A stretch of DNA of 7,974 nt from Deltaproteobacteria bacterium (lineage in GTDB: Bacteria; Desulfobacterota; Desulfarculia; Adiutricales; Adiutricaceae). A program made the translations under genes and the position numbers. Where the stretch lies: positions 1-7,974 of the forward strand of contig JAITJB010000001.1 in NCBI GenBank assembly GCA_031279155.1. The letters run 5' to 3'. The notes below the pieces were generated by a model, which saw only the letters and a list, made by a program, of their open reading frames with translations, had not been told where the DNA came from and did not search any database. This document shows positions 5,289 to 7,974 of this stretch, piece after piece (position 1 is the first letter of the stretch; each line of letters starts with the position of its first letter).

Positions 5289-7859
5289 ATGGCCAAAAAA
5301 GATCTCCTAATCGTCGAATCGCCTGCCAAGGCCAAAACTATTGGCAAATACCTAGGTCCTGACTACCTGGTCATGGCTTCCATAGGGCATATCAGAGATT
5401 TACCCAAAAATAAACTGGGCGTGGATATCGAGCACGACTTTCAGCCCGAGTACGTGGTCTCTGAGGGCAAAGATAAGGTTATCCGGGAACTAAAAAAAGC
5501 GGCCAAAGATATTGATACCATCTACTTAGGCCCTGACCCCGACCGCGAGGGCGAGGCCATCGCCTGGCACATCGCCGAGAGCTTAGGACCAAATAACCAC
5601 AACTACAAAAGGGTCCTCTTCAATGAGCTCACGCCGCAGGCCATTAAGGAGGCATTAGCCTCCCCGGTGCCCATATCTAAGACCCGCTTCGAATCTCAGC
5701 AAACTAGGCGCATCTTAGACCGCTTAGTCGGCTACATGATCTCTCCGGTCTTGTGGGATAAGCTTAAGCGAGGGCTATCAGCTGGCCGCGTCCAATCGGT
5801 GGCCTTAAGGTTAGTCGTAGAGCGCGAGCGCTTAATTAACGCCTTTGTACCGGAAGAATACTGGACCGTCACCGCCGCCTTCCTCCACCAAGACATGCCC
5901 TTTGAGGCCCTCTTAACTAAGTTTCAGGGCAGCCCCATAAGCCTTACCAACGAAGATGAAGCTCAAATCGTAGTTAAAGCCTGCGAAGATCAATATTTTA
6001 CCATCACCTCTCTGACCTCCAAAGAACGCCAAAGGCGCCCCTTAGCCCCCTTTACCACCAGCACCTTACAGCAAAACGCCTATACCCGCCTAAAGTTAGC
6101 CCCGGCCCGCACCATGCGCTTGGCCCAGGAGCTTTACGAGGGCCTCGACGTCCCTGGCGGCTCGGTTGGCTTAATCACCTATATGCGTACCGACTCGGTG
6201 AGGGTGAGCGATCAAGCCCTAAATGAGGCCAAAAATTACGTCCTTGATACCTTGGGCCAAGATTATGTCCCCTCTAAGCCCTATCTCTACAAAAACAAAA
6301 AGGGCGCCCAAGACGCTCACGAGGCCGTAAGACCCACCTCTGTAGCCAGGACCCCTGAGACCCTTAAGGGCCACCTAAGCACCCAACACTGGCAGCTCTA
6401 CGATCTCATCTGGCGCCGGTTTGTGGCTAGCCAGATGTCGCCCTCCATTAGTAAACAGACGGCGGCTGAATTTTTGGTTTCTGACTACACCTTCCGGGCC
6501 ACGGGATCAATTATCACTTTTAAAGGCTTTTTGGAGATCTACGATCCCGGTAGCGATGAGGATAAAAACATCCTACCGCCCCTTAAGGAGGGCGAGAGCC
6601 ACCGGCCTGAAACTATCACGCCCAAGCAGCATTTTACGCAGCCACCGCCCCGCTTCAACGAAGGCACCTTAGTTAAAGAGCTCGAGGATAAAGGCATTGG
6701 GCGGCCCAGTACCTATGCGGCCATTATTTCGGTCTTAAGGGACAAAGAATACGTCTACGGCCAAAAGGGTCTACTTAGGCCCACGGAAATGGGCTTAACG
6801 GTTAACGATCTCTTAACCGCCAACTTTCCCACCATCATGGACGTGGACTTTACGGCCGGACTTGAGGAAAACCTCGATCAAATCGAAGAGGGCGAAGCCG
6901 AACACCTGACCATCTTGCGTAAGCTCTACACCCCGCTAGCTAAGAGCATCGAAGAAGCTAAGACCAACATGCGCAATATTAAGCTTGATGGTCTGCCCAT
7001 AGATCTGCCTTGCCCATCTTGCGGCAATCCTAGCTCAATAAACATCCGCTACGGTCGCAACGGCTTTTACCTGGCCTGTAGGCTCTGCAGTTATACGACC
7101 GATTTTACCCGTGACGATCGAGGTCTGCCTCAGCCGGCAGCCCCGGTAGCCTTGGAGTCGGAAATTTTATGCGATAGGTGCGGTAAACCCATGGTCCCCA
7201 AAAGGGGTAAATACGGGCTATTTTTAGCTTGCTCAGGCTACCCCGAATGCCGCAACACCAAGCAGCTTAAGACCACCGATGAGGGTATAGCCACAATTGA
7301 TGAGGAGACGCCGCCGCCGCTCCCGGAGGGCTTTGACCCGGTCTGCCCTAAGTGCGGCAGTACCATGGTCGTTAAAAAGTCTCGCTTAGGCAGTTGGTTT
7401 ATCGCCTGTACCGGCTACCCTAAGTGTAAAAACGCTGTGGCCTTCCCCTCTGGCCTCAAATGCCCCCGGCCTGGCTGCACTGGCGAGATAATAACCAAAA
7501 ACTCCAAGCGCGGCGTCTTTTACAGCTGCTCAGCCTTTCCCTTGTGCAAAACCATCTTAAAAGGCGTCCCCTATAGAGAGCCCTGCCCGGTCTGCGATTT
7601 TCCCTATCAGGTTAGCTCCAACTCCAAGACCAATCCCGGTCAAGTTCTCTGCCCAAACCCCCAATGCCCTAGAAACTCTTCCGATACTTCGGACGGTTCG
7701 TCAGCTATCGCTACTTCCGATACTTACTACAACCCCCAACTTTCCAAGATGGCTAGTAGTTTTAGTAGCTTAACTAAAAGGCTCGCTAAGCCCTCGGCTA
7801 AGGCTAAGACCACGGTCAGAAAACCCGCGACCAGAAATAGGAACACCAAAAAAACCTAA
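5289..7859 (+). CDS. topA: DNA topoisomerase I (type IA, omega protein)
   Basis: An 856-residue enzyme, close to the 865 of E. coli. It relaxes negative supercoils by cutting one strand through a 5'-phosphotyrosine. The Toprim domain has the catalytic glutamate E10 in LIVESPAKAKT and the metal motif DPDREGE at 83-89. Conserved steps follow: QTRRILDRLVGY, SAGRVQSVALRLV, and the active-site tyrosine Y298 in TYMRTDS. DKGIGRPSTYA (467-477) is also conserved. The C-terminus carries five four-cysteine zinc modules with cysteines at 575/578/597/600, 628/631/648/654, 686/689/707/713, 725/730/747/753 and 766/769/788/793. Modules 2-4 have the classic CxGYPxC-type second pair; modules 1 and 5 are divergent. 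A basic tail of about 60 residues, rich in Lys, Arg, Ser and Thr, ends the protein and probably binds DNA. The gene has its own promoter and terminators on both sides, so it is likely monocistronic. Confidence 0.98.
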   Translation: MAKKDLLIVESPAKAKTIGKYLGPDYLVMASIGHIRDLPKNKLGVDIEHDFQPEYVVSEGKDKVIRELKKAAKDIDTIYLGPDPDREGEAIAWHIAESLGPNNHNYKRVLFNELTPQAIKEALASPVPISKTRFESQQTRRILDRLVGYMISPVLWDKLKRGLSAGRVQSVALRLVVERERLINAFVPEEYWTVTAAFLHQDMPFEALLTKFQGSPISLTNEDEAQIVVKACEDQYFTITSLTSKERQRRPLAPFTTSTLQQNAYTRLKLAPARTMRLAQELYEGLDVPGGSVGLITYMRTDSVRVSDQALNEAKNYVLDTLGQDYVPSKPYLYKNKKGAQDAHEAVRPTSVARTPETLKGHLSTQHWQLYDLIWRRFVASQMSPSISKQTAAEFLVSDYTFRATGSIITFKGFLEIYDPGSDEDKNILPPLKEGESHRPETITPKQHFTQPPPRFNEGTLVKELEDKGIGRPSTYAAIISVLRDKEYVYGQKGLLRPTEMGLTVNDLLTANFPTIMDVDFTAGLEENLDQIEEGEAEHLTILRKLYTPLAKSIEEAKTNMRNIKLDGLPIDLPCPSCGNPSSINIRYGRNGFYLACRLCSYTTDFTRDDRGLPQPAAPVALESEILCDRCGKPMVPKRGKYGLFLACSGYPECRNTKQLKTTDEGIATIDEETPPPLPEGFDPVCPKCGSTMVVKKSRLGSWFIACTGYPKCKNAVAFPSGLKCPRPGCTGEIITKNSKRGVFYSCSAFPLCKTILKGVPYREPCPVCDFPYQVSSNSKTNPGQVLCPNPQCPRNSSDTSDGSSAIATSDTYYNPQLSKMASSFSSLTKRLAKPSAKAKTTVRKPATRNRNTKKT

Positions 7860-7925
7860 GCCTGACTCTAAGCTATTAGCGCTTAAATTTGCCGCTTGCT
7901 TGACGATATTTCATCGAATTACGAC

Positions 7926-7963
7926 GCCTGTGGCCCCCATAGGGGCCACAGGCTTCTTTGTTC
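7926..7963 (+). terminator. Strong intrinsic terminator after topA
   Basis: A perfect 12-base-pair GC-rich stem pairs GCCTGTGGCCCC (7926-7937) with GGGGCCACAGGC (7942-7953) around a CATA loop. It is followed by the T-rich tail TTCTTTGTTCT. It begins 67 bases after the topA stop codon. The stem would also fold on the opposite strand, but that side lacks a comparable T tail in view. Confidence 0.88.
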
Positions 7964-7974
7964 TATGCCTTAGG

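Noticed and set aside
6421..6672. Overlapping + frame of 83 codons inside topA
   Set aside because: It is a shifted-frame shadow of conserved topoisomerase sequence, and its product is low in complexity with no motif.

Overview
This 7,974-base window looks like housekeeping chromosome from a Gram-negative bacterium, most likely a member of the Desulfobacterota (former Deltaproteobacteria). The reasons are the order zapB-like, zapA, rny (RNase Y together with a ZapA/ZapB division pair is typical there), the ZapB-like and ZapA sequences, and a bacterial topA with a long multi-zinc C-terminus. The lineage call is inference, and genus cannot be read from this window. All five genes I accept, plus an N-terminal neighbour of uncertain role, lie on the + strand. 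I see no tRNA, rRNA, CRISPR, insertion sequence or phage gene.

Layout. Positions 1-107 are a noncoding leader with short hairpins and a direct repeat. Positions 108-1214 encode a soluble protein with a GAF-like domain and a GGDEF-like domain that has lost its catalytic signature. A good sigma70-type promoter (1248-1276) then leads into zapB (1399-1632), zapA (1808-2239) and rny (2352-3920). The 3' end of rny runs into seven tandem 16-bp repeats (3918-4029). A metallo-beta-lactamase-fold hydrolase follows (4059-5087) and ends at an intrinsic terminator. topA (5289-7859) has its own strong promoter (5190-5218) and leader hairpin, and ends at a very strong intrinsic terminator (7926-7963).

How the genes fit together. 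zapB and zapA encode coiled-coil/ZapA factors that act on the FtsZ ring. rny encodes the membrane-anchored endoribonuclease that starts mRNA decay. topA encodes the type IA topoisomerase that relaxes negative supercoils. The first protein looks like a sensor or scaffold with no enzymatic output. The MBL protein is a metal-dependent hydrolase of unknown substrate.

The proteins are ordinary; the noncoding DNA is less so. Each of zapB, zapA, rny and topA is preceded by an inverted repeat that could fold in the mRNA. The two best are a long interrupted hairpin filling almost the whole zapA-rny gap (2253-2328) and a set of mutually exclusive pairings in the zapB leader that include its Shine-Dalgarno sequence. 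With the 16-bp repeat array after rny, these are the candidates for undescribed regulation. All were found by eye, without a folding program or comparison to relatives.
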